Positions 1 through 11,283 of a stretch of DNA of 64,000 nt are shown piece by piece. Within the stretch, counting starts at the first letter, position 1. Each line of letters begins with the position of its first letter. Source of the DNA: Mangifera indica (Eukaryota > Streptophyta > Magnoliopsida > Sapindales > Anacardiaceae). Below the pieces are notes generated by a model. That model saw only the letters and a program-made list of their open reading frames with translations. It made no database searches and was not told the DNA's origin. Made by a program: the position numbers and the translations under genes. The stretch lies in NCBI RefSeq assembly GCF_011075055.1, contig NC_058156.1:3534001-3598000 (forward strand). Reading direction: 5' to 3'.

Positions 1-112
1 AGAGTAAATGTTCAAGTGTTCTAAGCTTTTGAGGAAATTCTCTCTTGCTTTTGACTACATGGTTGTTCTGAATATTTTGGATGTTCGTTTTAATTGAACC
101 TGAAATTTTCTT

Positions 113-840
113 GGCAGTGTTTGTGACCTTTGAAAGAAACCATTTTATATATAGCTTTCTAAATCATTTTCAATTTTTTTATATATAAATTAATGTTTAG
201 TGAAATTTTCATAATTTTACAAATTAGATTAAATTTATTAAAATTACTATAATGTTGAATGTTAAACATGAAATTTCTTTGACAGAGTTTGTGACCTGTA
301 ACAAAATTTAGTTTTTAGAGCTTTTAAAATCATTTTTAACTTGATTTTTTTTTATAAATAAATTAGTATGTCTAGTTAATTTTGGAAATTTTTGCAATTT
401 TACAAATTATATAGGATTTATTGAAGTTGTACAAGATTGAGTGTTAAATTTGGAAGATTTTTGACAGTGTTAGTGATCTGTGAAAAAAAAATCATTTTAC
501 AAGACCTTTTTAAAATTATTTTCAAGTTGAGTTTTTTAATTTAAACCATTAATATACTTAGTTTAATTTTGCAAAATTTCGTAATTTATAAGTTATATAG
601 AATTTTTTTAAAATTACTAAAAGCTTAAGCTATCAAAGTTGAAAACTATTAGCAGTGTTCATGAGCTATAGAAGAAATTAATTTTTGAGAAGTTTTTATA
701 TCTATTTTAATTTGAACATTTTTTTGTGAACCATTTATATTTCTTCTTTGACCCTGCTAAGTTTTCTAAGATTTCAATTGGTATAAAAATTTCTAAAATT
801 TATGAAGCTAAGGTTGTACAGTGTAAACATGTGTTAGCTA
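113..840. repeat. Tandem array of about four 170-190 bp units inside the LTR
   Basis: Degenerate units restart at 113, 281, 463 and 651, each beginning with a variant of G(G/A)CAG(T/A)GTT(T)GTGACCT, giving spacings of 168, 182 and 188 bp. Each unit then passes through an A-rich block, a TTTTAAAATCATTTT-like block and a 'TTTACAAATTA' block. The reverse complement aligns by eye with tandem units at about 54,370-54,930. Sub-repeats like these are usual in long chromovirus LTRs. Confidence 0.65.
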
Positions 841-857
841 GGTTTAGGGTTGTCTAT

Positions 858-862
858 TTGGG
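858..862. repeat. 5-bp target-site duplication (left), TTGGG
   Basis: TTGGG directly precedes the TG of the LTR at 863 and matches 12,564-12,568, directly after the CA of the other LTR. A perfect 5-bp duplication is what LTR-element integrase makes. It fixes the element ends and shows that the outer flanks were contiguous. Confidence 0.95.
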
Positions 863-2143
863 TGTTGCCTTTAGCTCGCAAGTATACGAGTCAATCAAGT
901 AATATAGAAAGATGTCGGTCCCACAGAGATTGGTTGTTGAATACTAGTTTGTTTTGTAATTTAAATTAGCTAAAGAAATAAAAATGCTATGGATTGGGAT
1001 TGAATTAAAAACAATAAAATAAAGCGACTAACTAAATAGAAATTATCAAAGGAAAATAATTACCTAACAAATTATAAGTGAAATACCAATTATAAAGAAG
1101 CCTAGGGTTTATGATTTCACTATCAATTACTCAAAAATCAGTAACGAATCCAATTAAAATCAATGATAAGATGAATTGTTGATGGTTAATTATCCTATTT
1201 TACCCAATTCCTCTCTCAAGGTTAATTAGGCGTGTTAAGATTAAAAGCTTACCTACTTTCGTGTTATGTTGTTAATCAAAACCCATTAATTTCTATGACA
1301 ATCAATTTACCCACAAAAAGTTTATATTTATCTCTAAATAAAACCCTAGGTTTAGCAAAGGCATGAACTAAATGGGTATGTATTTCTCAATATCACACTC
1401 CAATCTACAAACAAGCATGGTATTGGGCCCTAACACCAAGCAAGAAGTTAAAATCACAATTGCTAAATCGAACATTCATCATCATTAATTAAAATCAAAA
1501 CCCATTACATAATCCTTGAGAATTTATAGATTCATCATAAACCCTAGCAAAGGAAATTAGCTATTCATGGTTATAAAGTTCAAACTACAAGATAAAGTTG
1601 GAGAGATAGACATTTTGAATCAATGAAAGAAGATAATAAGAGAGATAAGAAAAACTTTAAGGTCTTCAAATCTTGATTCTCTTGGGTCTTCTATCCTTAA
1701 GCTTGGATCTTCCCTCTTCTACTTGTTTCTTGAAGCTTTTTCCCTTTAAAAATCCTTTGAGCTGCTGTATATTTGGTTCCCCTGGTGAAGAAGACGTAAC
1801 TTTCTTTTTATACCTATCACTAAACCCTATTTTCTGTTTTTCTTTCTTTTTTTTTTTTAATTTACGCCCAGTAATTATGGGCACCAATTATGACCATAAG
1901 ACTACCCATAATTACTCTCTGCCTCTTGATGTAAACCCTTCTCATTTGCTTCTTTAAGCTTCCATTTTCACTCTAAAAGGGGCTTGAATGACTCCAAATC
2001 ATCTACAAATATAATTCAAAGAACAAAATAAGATCAAACCATCAAGATTAAATAAAACTTAAAGAATTCGACAAAATGGACCAAAATTCACTTTAAAACT
2101 ATACTATTATAACCCTATTTGTGTGTATGAAATACACACATCA
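863..2143 (-). repeat. 3' LTR of the Athila-like element (1,281 bp)
   Basis: TG...CA ends. It matches 11,284-12,563 base for base except for about 7 substitutions (first at 872, last near 2,037) and one extra T in the T-run near 1,850. A TATA box (TATAAAAA, minus strand) lies at 1,805-1,812. An 11-bp inverted repeat (GTAATTATGGG at 1,871-1,881; complement at 1,905-1,915) lies between the LTR start and this TATA box. Five of the seven differences are A here against G in the 5' LTR, as cytosine deamination on the minus strand would give. Confidence 0.95.
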
Positions 2144-2160
2144 AACTCCCCCAAACTTAA
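2144..2160 (-). other. Polypurine tract of the Athila-like element
   Basis: On the minus strand the sequence next to the LTR reads CTTAAGTTTGGGGGAGTT and is followed directly by TGATGTG of the LTR. A TTGAGGACAA motif sits just upstream, the arrangement usual in Athila/Tat elements. This is the plus-strand priming site for reverse transcription. Confidence 0.85.
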
Positions 2161-4251
2161 GAACTTGCTTGTCCTCAAGCAAAAAGGAACAAAAGTGAAA
2201 CAAAAGGGAAAATTGAAAGGATCAATAGGGTTTAGGTAATTGAATTCTTAAAGTGACCTTAATGCAATCGAAAGCCAAAACTTGCTCTTCAAAAGCCCTA
2301 AGTGCAAGAGACACTCTATCTCGGATCCAAAGAAAACAAGAGTCACAAAAATCAAACTGAAAATGTATGCAATGATCAGTCTCACCAAAACTGTTGCACT
2401 TCAGATAGGCATATACGTACTTAGCAATCTTCATGATCTCTAAATAAAGTCAACCAAGTCCCATAGGCAAAATCAAACAACCTATCTCCACTAATGAAGG
2501 TGCAATGCAATTCAAAAGGATCAATAGGTCTTTATTTAGGTTGTAACGTGGCTAAGGGTATGGGTTCAAGAATAAAAGGATAAATGAGTTGACAAGTGAA
2601 CATGAGTATACTATTAATGAGGAAGTAAAGATTTACATGATTACAAAATAAAGAAAAGGGAAGAAATGTGAATATAAATTGCACTAATAATATGTGAAGA
2701 GATTTTTTTTTTTGATTTTTTTTTTTGTTTTTTTTTTGCCACATGTATGAATATATATAATTCTCTCAAAATCCCCCAAACTTATTTCTTTGTACATGGG
2801 GCATATAGAATGATAATGCCATGAGTTTCTCATTTTTCTTTATTCTTCCTTTTCAATTGATCTTAAAAAAAAAAACACATGCAAATCCACTCATCTCATC
2901 AATAATATAACTTATGTAAAGGGTAGGTTTACTATATTTATTAGCTAGGTGGGTGATTAAGGGTTAAAACAAAGAAAATGAAAAAGGTTGTAAATAAAAC
3001 ACAAATAAAAAAATGGCTCAATGGGCTAACAAGAGATTAAATATTTATAAAGGGTAGGTAAGGGAATAAGGCAATTTGGGGTATACAAAGAATCAAAAAA
3101 ATGCCTATATCATATCCTTATCAATGCATGCAACTTTTATTTCGCCTCGAAAGATTGAGTGACAAGTTCTAGAACTCGTGAGACACTAGAAAATATGTCT
3201 AAGCACGGATAAACCCCCTCTAAGTAAGCAAAACAATTTTGAAAAAGATGACCACATGCACAACAAACTCTGAAGGACAAATGCAACAATCGAAACTCTA
3301 TCACCAATCATGAAGTCTCAACACTCTTTGCCTTTTGCGAACAAAAAGTGGGTTCGATTACCAAAGGTGCTCTAATCATTCAAATCACCTAAAAATATTT
3401 TCACAAATGTGTCTTTTAAGGTACTAAAAGTGAATTTGCAAAATTTAGTCCAAAATCAAAAGAAGGGATAAACAAATGGGGGCTTGATTTAAAACTGAAA
3501 ATAAAAACTGCATAAAAACTAAACCTAATCTAAGAATTGAAAATAAAATTGCAAAATTAACAATAAAGACTCCCCCCACACTTAAGACAAACATTGTCCT
3601 CAATGTTTATTCAACATGTAATAAAGAAAACATAACTAAGCATGGATAAGAGAAGAAGAAAAAGATGAAAACTCCCTGGCTCAGTATAAGCTCATGTGAT
3701 GAAATTGGATGAAAATGCAAACATTGTCCCTGAAATTAGAATGAGTAAATTATGAACAAAATGACACTATCTAGCAAAAGAGGTCTCAAAGAATCACATC
3801 CAACTAATGAAAAGAGAAAGATAACAATATTATCAACAATTATGGATCCATATATACAACAATCTCCATCAGCAAAAATACAAAAAATCAAATAATGAAT
3901 AAATCAGCAACACTTTTCCAATAAGCTTATCATTTCAATTATAGGAACTTGAACATTAAAAGCGTCATCAAATATCCACATTAATAAACCACATGCAACC
4001 CAACAAATTGAGCACCAAATCATCATTAAACAAGGGAAACATCACATTAAATCAACAGAAAGTGCTCAAATGCATCCAACCACATCAAGAGAATATCATA
4101 TGGTCTAAGTTTCCAGTCTATCAACATCAATACAGTCATCAAAATATCAAATGAATCAGTTCGTCAAAATGTGACTGCATAAAACAAAGCATAATGAAAG
4201 TCAGTCCAAAATAAAAAGTAAACATTAGAACGTGTGAAAACATCATCATGA

Positions 4252-4520
4252 TTAGTGGTCAGATTCTGAATTGGATGTGGAGGAGCTCTGATCAAGTAGA
4301 GAAGGGGAAGGAGTGAATCCTTGGTGATGAAAGTAGGCTTTCAACATACCGCTGATTTTTTTCAGTTTCCTTTGAAGCTTGAGTTGTCACTTTTCTATTG
4401 TTTGCAATCTTGCCATTTCGTTGGAGCTTCCAGGTGCTGCCTCTTGGTCTGGGACCTCTGCCTCTTTTTGTTAGAAATGCATTTAATTCGACCCATTTTG
4501 GAACGAAAAATTCGTTCCAT
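4252..4520 (-). pseudogene. Decayed small ORF in the Athila-like 3' region, function unknown
   Basis: Read on the minus strand from the ATG at 4,520 (or 4,496), the frame gives a basic N-terminal stretch rich in Lys and Arg, then a stop near 4,395. A different frame then gives a clean C-terminal piece including KAYFHHQGFTPSPS and a Ser-rich acidic tail, ending at the TAA at 4,252-4,254. The composition (basic start, Ser/Asp tail) is protein-like and unlike the surrounding A/T-rich DNA, so this looks like an about 85-codon ORF broken by at least one frameshift. I do not recognise the family. It could be an accessory ORF or a captured host fragment. Confidence 0.4.
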
Positions 4521-5240
4521 GTAGACTGAAGAAAAATTTGGAACTGTTTTGGAAAGAAATGTGAAGAAAAATTAGACTTGGATGCGTGGCATTAGTGTGA
4601 GGAAGAAGTAAAATTGGAAGAAGCTGGAAAGCTGCCGAATTGAAGATAGAAAAGAAAATTGGGCTGCCACGTTGACAATTTTCAAAAGAAATTGTGAGGC
4701 TGACGAATTGGAGAAGTGAAATTGGAAATAGGGCTGACGCGTTTTGGAGCTGACGCGTTGAGAAGAAATGTGTGAGAGGAGGGGCTGGCAAGGAAGAAAG
4801 AATTGCGTTTTTCTGGGCTGGAGTGAATTCCGCTTCTTCACTGCAGTGTTGTGGGGCCGACGCGTTTGATGTGCTTTGCTTCCAGTTGACGCGTTGATTT
4901 TTGCTTGAGATGGATGAAGCGGTGGGGCTGAAATTTGGAAGAGGAAATGAGAGCAGAAAAAGGGTTATGGTCGGGAGAACGGGGAAGAAATGTGCGGCGC
5001 TGAACTGGGAGAAGTGAAATAAAATTAGGGTTTCAAATATATATATACAGAAAAAAAAAAAAAAAAAAAATAAAATAAAATAATATATATATATATATAA
5101 TAAGCATAAAAGAAAATAATAATAATAATAAAAAAATAAAATAAAATAAAATAAAGTAAAAGGCAAAATAAAATAAAAGTAAAAAAAAAAAAAATGAAAG
5201 ATGAGCAACCAAAGACACTTTTTCTCATTTTTTTTTTCCG

Positions 5241-5374
5241 GAGGCCAATTATGGGCACTCTTATGCCCATATTTGCTGCCCATAAACACTGCTCCTCATT
5301 TCTTCCTCATTTTTTTCCAGAGGCCAATTATGGGCACTCTTATGCCCATATTTGCTGCCTATAAACACTGCTCT
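5241..5374. repeat. 79-bp tandem direct repeat with an internal hairpin
   Basis: The block GAGGCCAATTATGGGCACTC at 5,241 recurs at 5,320. Over the shared 54 bp the copies differ by a single C/T. Each contains ATGGGCA-CTCTT-ATGCCCAT, a short inverted repeat. The core AATTATGGGCA also occurs in the LTR hairpin at 1,873-1,883. Confidence 0.8.
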
Positions 5375-5766
5375 CTTCAGCTCAAAATAGGATTTATGAG
5401 GAAATTCAAATTTCACACTCTTCATCAACCAATTCAACACCACAAAGAAATCACAAAATCCAATTAATACAATCAATGGTAAGAACACAATTAATCAAAC
5501 AAATCACAATCAATGAAAACATCAAATTGAGCAAAATTTAATTGTACCCCTCTTTTAACTTGAAAATACTCTTCATGTCCATACTTGTACTCCAATTGCT
5601 AGACATTCCAAAATCAACCTAAAATAAACAAAAAGAACAATTTTAAACTAAATGTGGGGAAAATTATTTATCAATAAACTAAAAGAAAATTCTTTAAGAG
5701 AAGAAAAACTTGGGTTGCCTCCCAAGAACGCTAATTTATGGTCCTTAGCTTGACCAATTGTGAGAC

Positions 5767-6909
5767 TTAAGTTGGGGGATTGGACAAGGGTTGAGACGCC
5801 TCCACTTTCACTTGGTCACCAACAAAATATGGCTTCAGCCTCTGCCCATTGACCTTAAATGTTCCAGAATTTTCACTCCACACCTCAACGGCTCCATGAG
5901 GAAATACCTTTAAGATTTTAAAAGGACCGGACCACCTTGACTTAAGTTTTCCTGGGAAAAGCTTCAGTCTTGAGTTGAAAAGCAACACTTGATCACCTTC
6001 TTTGAAGTCTTTCTTTAGAATATGCTTATCATGCCACCTTTTGGTTCTTTCCTTGTATATTTTGGCATTCTCATAGGTATCCAATCTAAACTCTTCTAAC
6101 TCATCTAGTTGGAGGAGACGTTTTTCACCGGCTTTCTTTAAATCAAAGTTCAGAAACTTAATAGCCCAATAAGCTCGATGTTCTAGCTCCACTGGAAGAT
6201 GACAAGACTTACCATAGATAAGGCGAAAAGGGGATGTACCAATGGGAGTTTTAAAAGCTGTGCGGTATGCCCAAAGTGCATCATCCAATCTCAAACTCCA
6301 ATCTTTCCTTGAAGCACTTACGGTTTTCTCAAGTATGCTCTTGATTGCCTTATTAGAAATCTCAACTTGCCCGCTAGTTTGAGGGTGGTATGGAGTTGCA
6401 ACCTTATGGGTAACTCCGTATTTCTTTAATAATTTCCCAAATAGGTGATTACAAAAGTGAGAACCACCATCACTAATAATAGCTCTTGGAGTCCCAAATC
6501 TTGCGAAGATATATTTCTTTAAGAACCTCACCACAAGCCTAGCATCATTGGATGGACTTGCTAATGCCTCAACCCATTTAGAAACATAATCTACAGCAAC
6601 TAAGATATATTTATTCCCATAAGACGTAGGAAATGGCCCCATGAAGTCAATGCCCCACACATCAAAAATTTCAATCTCAAGTATACTGTTCAAAGGCATT
6701 TCATTCCTCCTTGAAATGTTTCCAGTTCTTTGGCACCTATCACATGTTAAAACAAATTTCCTCGCATCTTGAAAAAGAGTTGGCCAATAGAACCCACTTT
6801 GGAGCACCTTAGCTACTGTCTTGGTGGCACTAAAATGACCTCCACATTCAAGAGAATGACAATGGGTTAGAACACTTTCCATCTCATCTTGTGGTAAGCA
6901 TCGTCGCAC
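5767..6909 (-). CDS. pol (INT): Ty3/gypsy integrase (C-terminal part of pol)
   Basis: Integrase joins the cDNA ends to host DNA. The open frame of 380 residues from this ATG has an HHCC zinc-binding region (H18, H25, C56, C59), the DDE core (D88 in GIDFMG, D147 in ISDGG, E183 in GQVE; D to E spacing 35) and a C-terminal GPFKI-type region near residues 328-334. No chromodomain follows, as expected for Athila and unlike chromoviruses. The frame is the same as that of RT-RNase H, and only the TAG at 6,949-6,951 separates them. The ATG used here is therefore incidental: the natural product starts upstream as part of a Pol polyprotein, with 13 more in-frame codons before the stop. The catalytic residues look intact. 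Confidence 0.92.
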   Translation of the reverse strand: MRRCLPQDEMESVLTHCHSLECGGHFSATKTVAKVLQSGFYWPTLFQDARKFVLTCDRCQRTGNISRRNEMPLNSILEIEIFDVWGIDFMGPFPTSYGNKYILVAVDYVSKWVEALASPSNDARLVVRFLKKYIFARFGTPRAIISDGGSHFCNHLFGKLLKKYGVTHKVATPYHPQTSGQVEISNKAIKSILEKTVSASRKDWSLRLDDALWAYRTAFKTPIGTSPFRLIYGKSCHLPVELEHRAYWAIKFLNFDLKKAGEKRLLQLDELEEFRLDTYENAKIYKERTKRWHDKHILKKDFKEGDQVLLFNSRLKLFPGKLKSRWSGPFKILKVFPHGAVEVWSENSGTFKVNGQRLKPYFVGDQVKVEASQPLSNPPT

Positions 6910-6948
6910 AATCCCATCAAAACATCTTTTGTAAAGCAGTGGCTCTTC

Positions 6949-8952
6949 CTAATAGTAGTTTTTCACCTCCCACAAGAACTTTTTCTTTTGTTGATGATTC
7001 ATCTCTGGAGGTAATACACCACACACAAGATAATTCACATAATTTGCATACCATGGTACTACCCAATGAGATATCTCTAAAAGTTGTTCATTTGGAAAAA
7101 AATCATCAATAGGTAGACTTTTGTCAAAACCTCCACACTTATCTTGCTCCAAACGGGATAAATGATCAGCAACAACATTTTCTGTCCCTTTTTTATCTTT
7201 TATCTCTAAGTCAAACTCTTGAAGAAGCAATACCCACCTAATCAACCTCGGTTTTGCATCTTTCTTATTTAGGAGATATTTAATGGCTGAATGATCTGTG
7301 TAGACTATGACCTTAGACCCCACTAAATAAGACCTGAACTTATCAAAAGCAAACACAACTGCAAGAAGTTCTTTCTCAGTGGTGGCATAATTGACTTGTG
7401 CTTCATTCAAAGTGTGACTGGCATAGTAAATTGCATAAACCTTTTTTTCTTTCTTTTGCCCCAAAACTGCCCCTACAGCGAAATCACTAGCATCACACAT
7501 TACTTCAAAAGGTAAACTCCAGTCTGGTGGTTGCATAATGGGAGCTGAAATCAATGCTTCCTTTAACCTGCAAAAAGAATCAAGACAATGTTGGTCAAAG
7601 TTAAAAGGAATATCTTTAGCAAGTAAATTTGACAAAGGTTTAGCAATTTTAGAAAAATCTTGAATGAAACGCCTATAAAACCCAGCATGGCCAAGAAAAC
7701 TTCGAACTCCTTTTACTGATGTTGGTGGGGGCATCTTCTCAATTACTTCAACTTTTGCTTTATCTACCTCAATCCCCCTTTGTGAGACTCTATGCCCAAG
7801 AACTATCCCTTCTTTCACCATAAAATGGCATTTCTCCCAATTAAGCACTAAATTGACTTCTTCGCACCTCTGCAAAACCTTAGATAAGTTAAGCAAACAA
7901 TCATCAAAGGATGTTCCATACACAGAAAAATCATCCATAAACACTTCCATAATTCGCTCAACAAAATCAGAAAATATAGACATCATACATCTTTGAAAGG
8001 TAGCTGGTGCATTGCAAAGACCAAAAGGCATATGCCTATAGGCAAATGTGCCATAAGGGCATGTGAAGGTGGTCTTTTCCTGGTCTTCTGGGTGAATGGG
8101 GATTTGAAAGAATCCCGAATACCCATCTAGGTAGCAAAAATAAGAATAGTTTGCTAGTCTCTCCAAAACTTGATCAATAAAAGGAAGGGGAAAGTGATCC
8201 TTACGGGTGGCACTATTAAGCTTTCTATAATCAATACACATCCTCCACCCTGTGACTGTCCTAGTTGGTATTAAATCACTATTCTCATTCTTGACAACAG
8301 TCATACCCCCTTTCTTTGGTACCACATGTACTGGACTTACCCATGAGCTATCAGAAATGGGATAGATAATCCCTGCATCCAACAATTTAATGACTTCATT
8401 TCTCACTACCTCTTTCATGATAGGATTCAATTTTCTTTGATGTTCAATGGTAGGTTTGAAATCATCAAGCATATGGATACGATGCATGCAAATGGTAGGG
8501 CTTATTCCCTTGATATCATGAATGTTATAGCCAATGATTCTTCTATATGCTCTAAGTTCCCTAAGCAACTTATCTTCTTGTTCATCATTTAATTCAGCAT
8601 TTATAATCACAGGATAAGTATAATTAGGGCCAAGAAAAGCATACCTCAAATTAGCAGGAAGTGGTTTAAGATCTACCTTAGGTGCATCTTCTGCTTTAAG
8701 AGAAAGAAGAGAATGGTTACCTGTCTCGAGTTCTTCATACTTGAAATTCAGAATGGGAGCAACCTTAGGATTTGCTTCCATAAGCTGAGCATAAGCTGCA
8801 ATTTCCATATTTTCATCTTTGACTGAAGCTCCGTGAATAATGCATGACTCGAGTGGATCCTCAGGGTATTTCTTGATAAAGACTTCTTTCACGCAATCAT
8901 CAATAATGTCAACCCTATTACAAGAATTCACAATATTAGGTTGCTTTGACAT
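6949..8952 (-). CDS. pol (RT-RH): Ty3/gypsy reverse transcriptase-RNase H (middle part of pol)
   Basis: 667 residues from the ATG at 8,952. Residues about 165-385 are reverse transcriptase with [11 protein letters not shown] (236-246), LDGYSG (275-280), [13 protein letters not shown] and the catalytic FMDD (338-341). Residues about 478-600 are RNase H with the acidic residues D487 (CDASD), E526/E528 (TEKE), D553 (YTDH) and D596 (VADH). The frame stays open upstream of this ATG to about 9,050, encoding the end of protease (a GRPFLATAG stretch), so the ATG is not the natural start. The frame ends at an in-frame TAG (6,949-6,951) before integrase. In close relatives the frame is continuous there, so this is probably a Trp codon changed to a stop. 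The motifs fit Athila. Confidence 0.93.
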   Translation of the reverse strand: MSKQPNIVNSCNRVDIIDDCVKEVFIKKYPEDPLESCIIHGASVKDENMEIAAYAQLMEANPKVAPILNFKYEELETGNHSLLSLKAEDAPKVDLKPLPANLRYAFLGPNYTYPVIINAELNDEQEDKLLRELRAYRRIIGYNIHDIKGISPTICMHRIHMLDDFKPTIEHQRKLNPIMKEVVRNEVIKLLDAGIIYPISDSSWVSPVHVVPKKGGMTVVKNENSDLIPTRTVTGWRMCIDYRKLNSATRKDHFPLPFIDQVLERLANYSYFCYLDGYSGFFQIPIHPEDQEKTTFTCPYGTFAYRHMPFGLCNAPATFQRCMMSIFSDFVERIMEVFMDDFSVYGTSFDDCLLNLSKVLQRCEEVNLVLNWEKCHFMVKEGIVLGHRVSQRGIEVDKAKVEVIEKMPPPTSVKGVRSFLGHAGFYRRFIQDFSKIAKPLSNLLAKDIPFNFDQHCLDSFCRLKEALISAPIMQPPDWSLPFEVMCDASDFAVGAVLGQKKEKKVYAIYYASHTLNEAQVNYATTEKELLAVVFAFDKFRSYLVGSKVIVYTDHSAIKYLLNKKDAKPRLIRWVLLLQEFDLEIKDKKGTENVVADHLSRLEQDKCGGFDKSLPIDDFFPNEQLLEISHWVVPWYANYVNYLVCGVLPPEMNHQQKKKFLWEVKNYY

Positions 8953-9038
8953 TTGAAAAACATTAAACTCTACTTTTTCATCTCCAATCTCAAAAGTGAG
9001 TTTTCCATTTTTAACGTCAATGATTGCTCCTGCTGTGG

Positions 9039-11129
9039 CTAAGAATGGTCTTCCATTTCCAAAACCACAAAGTCTACGGGGATATAAAATTTTCCCACTT
9101 TAATTGGCACGTTTTCCATTATCCCTGTAGGATACTTTATGGATCTATCCGCCAATTGCAGGGTCACTGTTGTAGGTTTTAATTCTCCAAGCTCCAATCT
9201 CCTACAAATAGATAAAGGCATTAGACTTATACTTACACCAAGATCACATAAAGCTTTTTCGAAAGATTCTTTACCAACTACACAGGGGATAGAAAAACTC
9301 CCTGGATCCTTAAGCTTTGGTGGCAGCTTATTTTGTAAAATAGCACTGCATTCCTCTGAGAGAGCCACCGTTTCAAATTCTTCAAGTTTCCTTTTATTTG
9401 AGAGGATATCTTTGAGAAACTTGGCATACGCTGGCATTTGAGTTATAGCCTCCATAAAAGGAACATTGAGATGTATTTGCTTGAAAACATCCAAAAACTT
9501 TCCAAACTGTTGATCAAGCTTTGCCTTTTGGAACCTTTGAGGGAAAGGCAAAGGTGTTGAATATGTTTTGGGTGGAACTTGCTTTTCAGGGGCTTCTTGG
9601 ATATTTACCTCAACCTTTTTCTTCAATGTATCTTCTTCACTAGACTTTTCAACATCCTTTTGCTCATCAAGCTCATTTTCAACCTTGCCTATAGGTTCAG
9701 CTAATTCTTTACCACTCCTGGTGACAATTGCCTTACAATGCTCCCTTGGATTTTGAGGTTGGCTAGGTAGCTTTCCCATTTCCCTAGAATTGGAAGTACT
9801 TGCTTGTTGGCCCAATTGTACTTCAAGCATCTTATTATGTGTGGCCAATTGATCCACCTTAGCAGTAAGTTGTCTAATCGCTTCATCTTGAGCATCGCCT
9901 TTTTGTTTTTGGGCAAGAATGAAATTCTCCATCATCAATTCCAGATTTGATTTTTGCTCTTGAGGAGGCTGAGGATGGTGTAAAGGTTGGGGGTTAGTGT
10001 TTCTAGCTTGGAATCCTAGAGGTGGCTGCTTAAAATTCTGGTTTGGGTTAGAAGTATTGGCTTGGTTTGACCATGCACAGTTTGGGTGGTTCCTCCAACC
10101 TGGGTTATATGTATTTGAGTAAGGATTACCCTGTCCCCTTTGGTTGTAATTGAGAAAATTCACTTGCTCATTTGTAGGCTCATGTGCATAGTGGGTACCC
10201 ATTTGGCATTCAAAGCTCGCATGATCTCCTCCACAATTCTCACAACTAGAAGTTCTTACAACCTTCATATCTAATCTCTCCAATTTCTTTGTTAATGCAT
10301 CCAACTTAGCATTCACCATAGTAATTCCATCCACTTCATGTACTCCCAAATGTCTTCTTTGACTAGCTCTATCATTAGGCCATCGACAACTGTTGGAAGC
10401 CATTTCTTCAATCAAGTGCAAAGCCATGTCAGATGTTTTACCCATTAATGACCCATTAGCAGCTGCATCCAAAATACTTTTCAACGAGTGAGAAAGACCA
10501 TTATAGAAAGTTTGAACAACTAGCCAGTCAGGCAAACCATGATGGGGACATTGTCTCTGTAGATCTTTGAACCTTTCCCAAGCTTCATATAAAGACTCAT
10601 CATCCCTTTGGCAAAAAGTGGCAATCTCATTTCTCAATTTAACCGTTTTACCAGGAGGAAAATATTTTGCAAGGAAAGCTTCAGAAAGTGCTTGCCAAGT
10701 AGTGAATGCACCAGGTGCCCTAGAATCCAACCAAGATGTTGCCCTATCCTTCAAAGAAAATGGAAATAGCCTCAATTTGATTGCATCTTCAGAAACCCCA
10801 TTCATTTTGAAGGTGTCACATATCTGAGAGAAACGTGACAAGTGGACATGTGGATCTTCATTTTCTAACCCTCCAAATTGGTTTTGTTGCACCATCTGAA
10901 CAATAGAAGGTTTAATCTCAAAATTGTTAGCACCCACAGCGGGCCTCACTACACTAGAATAACCATCATGTGCAGTAGGTATAGCATAATCACGAAGAGC
11001 TCACTGATTGTCGATGTTCTCTTCCATGGCAACTTTTTGTCTTACTCGTCTCTCTCTTTTACGTCTTCTAAAGGTTCTCTCAATTTCTGGGTCAAAATCC
11101 AATAATTCTGGGTTTTGAGATCTGGTCAT
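9039..11129 (-). CDS. gag-pro: Gag-protease of the Athila-like element, with one internal stop
   Basis: Gag builds the virus-like particle and protease cuts the polyprotein. The likely start is the ATG at 11,127-11,129, 154 bp inside the 5' LTR, opening with [18 protein letters not shown]. Codon 43 is TGA (11,001-11,003); the same frame then runs open as 636 residues from the ATG at 10,949. In that numbering the capsid-like region ([19 protein letters not shown]) spans about 45-185, a CX2CX3HX4C zinc knuckle lies at 236-248, and a proline/glutamine-rich linker follows. The protease site is [11 protein letters not shown] (568-578); the usual motif is DLGA, so the position after the Gly is Val. 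The frame ends at TAG 9,039-9,041 because a small deletion near 9,050 removed the end of the protease fold and shifted frame into pol. Confidence 0.88.
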
Positions 11130-11257
11130 AAACCAATAAAGTACCTACAAAGAAAGAACAAAGACAACTAGAAATCAAATAGAACAAAAATAAAATAAAA
11201 CAAAATAAAACTCTAGTCTAGCCAAACTACAAATTATACTAATATCAACAAAGCACC

Positions 11258-11277
11258 AATCCCCGGCAACGACGCCA
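11258..11277 (-). other. Primer-binding site, complementary to tRNA-Asp
   Basis: Six bases inside the 5' LTR the minus strand reads TGGCGTCGTTGCCGGGGATT. From memory the plant tRNA-Asp(GUC) 3' end is ...CCCCGGCAACGGCGCCA, so the match is 17 of 18 with one mismatch. tRNA-Asp priming is typical of the Athila group. Confidence 0.85.
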
Positions 11278-11283
11278 AAAACT

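Larger units (their letters stand above)
1..862 (-). repeat. Chromovirus-type LTR, distal part, interrupted by the Athila-like insertion
   Basis: This AT-rich, non-coding stretch continues past the window start. It is joined to 12,569-13,822, because the element between them is bounded by TTGGG on both sides, so the two parts were one sequence before insertion. On the minus strand the combined unit starts at 13,822 with TGTAACACC, a start common to plant chromovirus LTRs. The same family recurs on the plus strand at 52,862-55,431: both copies carry degenerate tandem units of about 170-190 bp and a block about 170 bp long built on GTCACATA-type and ATCACCTATA-type motifs. Family placement is inference. 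Confidence 0.6.
2161..5766 (-). other. Long 3' non-coding region of the Athila-like element, no env gene
   Basis: About 3.6 kb lies between the integrase stop and the 3' polypurine tract. Many Athila-type elements carry an envelope-like ORF here, but no open frame with a signal peptide and transmembrane pattern is visible. The region is AT-rich with A/T homopolymers (2,702-2,740 and 5,050-5,200). It also holds extra polypurine-like tracts at 2,772-2,783 and 3,568-3,605, a decayed small ORF at 4,252-4,520, four GACGCGT motifs between 4,736 and 4,895, and a 79-bp tandem repeat at 5,241-5,374. Confidence 0.75.

Noticed and set aside
1666..1957. Overlapping frames on both strands in the 3' LTR, one repeated at 12,094-12,294
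   Set aside because: They lie in the LTR, are present in both LTR copies only because the LTRs are identical, and show no protein motif.
4483..5289. 268-codon open frame on the minus strand in the Athila-like 3' region, Phe/Tyr-rich at its start
   Set aside because: The first third is translated A/T homopolymer and microsatellite-like DNA, which mimics a membrane segment. No env-like cleavage site, cysteine pattern or conserved block is seen.
5766..5790. CTTAAGTTGGGGGATTGGAC on the plus strand at the integrase stop, resembling a polypurine tract
   Set aside because: It is on the wrong strand for this element and codes the last integrase residues; likely coincidence.
6891..7112. Plus-strand frames opposite gag-pol (also 9,139-9,441, 9,568-9,756, 10,567-10,827)
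   Set aside because: Antisense shadows of well-supported gag-pol coding sequence.
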